From the NCBI GenBank assembly GCA_964441455.1, contig CAYTUX010000244.1, positions 1 to 5,659 on the forward strand: 5,659 nucleotides of DNA. Reading direction: 5' to 3'. The notes under the pieces are model-generated. The model had not been told where the DNA came from, searched no databases, and saw only the letters and a program-made list of their open reading frames with translations. The first letter of the stretch is position 1, and the number at the start of each line of letters is the position of its first letter. Source of the stretch: JAQICX01 sp964441455 (lineage in GTDB: Bacteria > Verrucomicrobiota > Kiritimatiellia > JAQICX01). The position numbers and the translations under genes are program-made. Positions 5,540-5,659 of the stretch are shown here, one piece after another.

Positions 5540-5659
5540 TTAGTGTATAGTTCAAAGTATAAATTCGTAACTTCTCAATAAGTCTTTGATCAACCGCTGA
5601 GCAAGATTATTGATATATAGCTGCAATATATTAAAAGTATGGGGGGATGTACAAGAAAA

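Noticed and set aside
85..5577. 11-base inverted match between the two ends of the window (TGAGAAGTTAC at 85-95 and its complement at 5567-5577)
   Set aside because: A few matches of this length are expected by chance in a window of this size, and nothing else at the two sites agrees.
5639..5659. Start of another gene at the right edge
   Set aside because: ATGs at 5639 and 5647 surround a run of six G, but SD spacing is wrong for both and only a few codons are visible.

Overview
The window is AT-rich DNA from a bacterium that is probably diderm. The main support is a long lipoprotein of the COG3014 type with a lipobox cysteine. Recognisable promoters are of the ordinary sigma-70 kind (TTGACT, 16-17 bp, TATAAT), and two genes have clear Shine-Dalgarno (SD) sites. 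I cannot name the phylum. Scattered GC-rich palindromic repeats between genes recall repeat-laden genomes such as those of the PVC group, but that is an impression and not evidence.

Layout, left to right. A leftward cluster fills 92-3257. Read in the direction of transcription it holds yjbQ (UPF0047 family, 3257-2874), a DUF1893/TM1506-type protein (2872-2489) starting one base after the yjbQ stop, and recD2 (2296-92), a stand-alone 5'-3' DNA helicase. A 192-nt spacer containing a GC-rich structured repeat separates recD2 from the other two. A near-consensus promoter with a short leader drives yjbQ.

The 408-nt stretch 3258-3665 has no convincing gene apart from the yjbQ promoter. It holds a 102-nt nested palindrome (3377-3478) with 28-bp arms, a 10-bp perfect hairpin, a 24-nt imperfect direct repeat, and a shortened copy of the repeat found upstream of recD2. 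Shared words tie these islands into one modular family.

A small unrecognised leftward gene (69 aa, 3875-3666) with a good SD site follows. A 213-nt divergent promoter region separates it from the rightward COG3014-type lipoprotein gene (4089-5495). That gene has a near-consensus promoter so close to its ATG that the mRNA should be almost leaderless, and it has no SD. The last 164 nt hold a small hairpin and no supportable gene.

The proteins do not form an obvious single pathway. yjbQ and the DUF1893 gene look translationally coupled and may share a role. recD2 belongs to DNA maintenance, and the lipoprotein to the cell envelope. The most unusual content is the repeat family in the two intergenic regions, which is more likely a small non-autonomous or REP/MITE-like element than a new enzymatic system.
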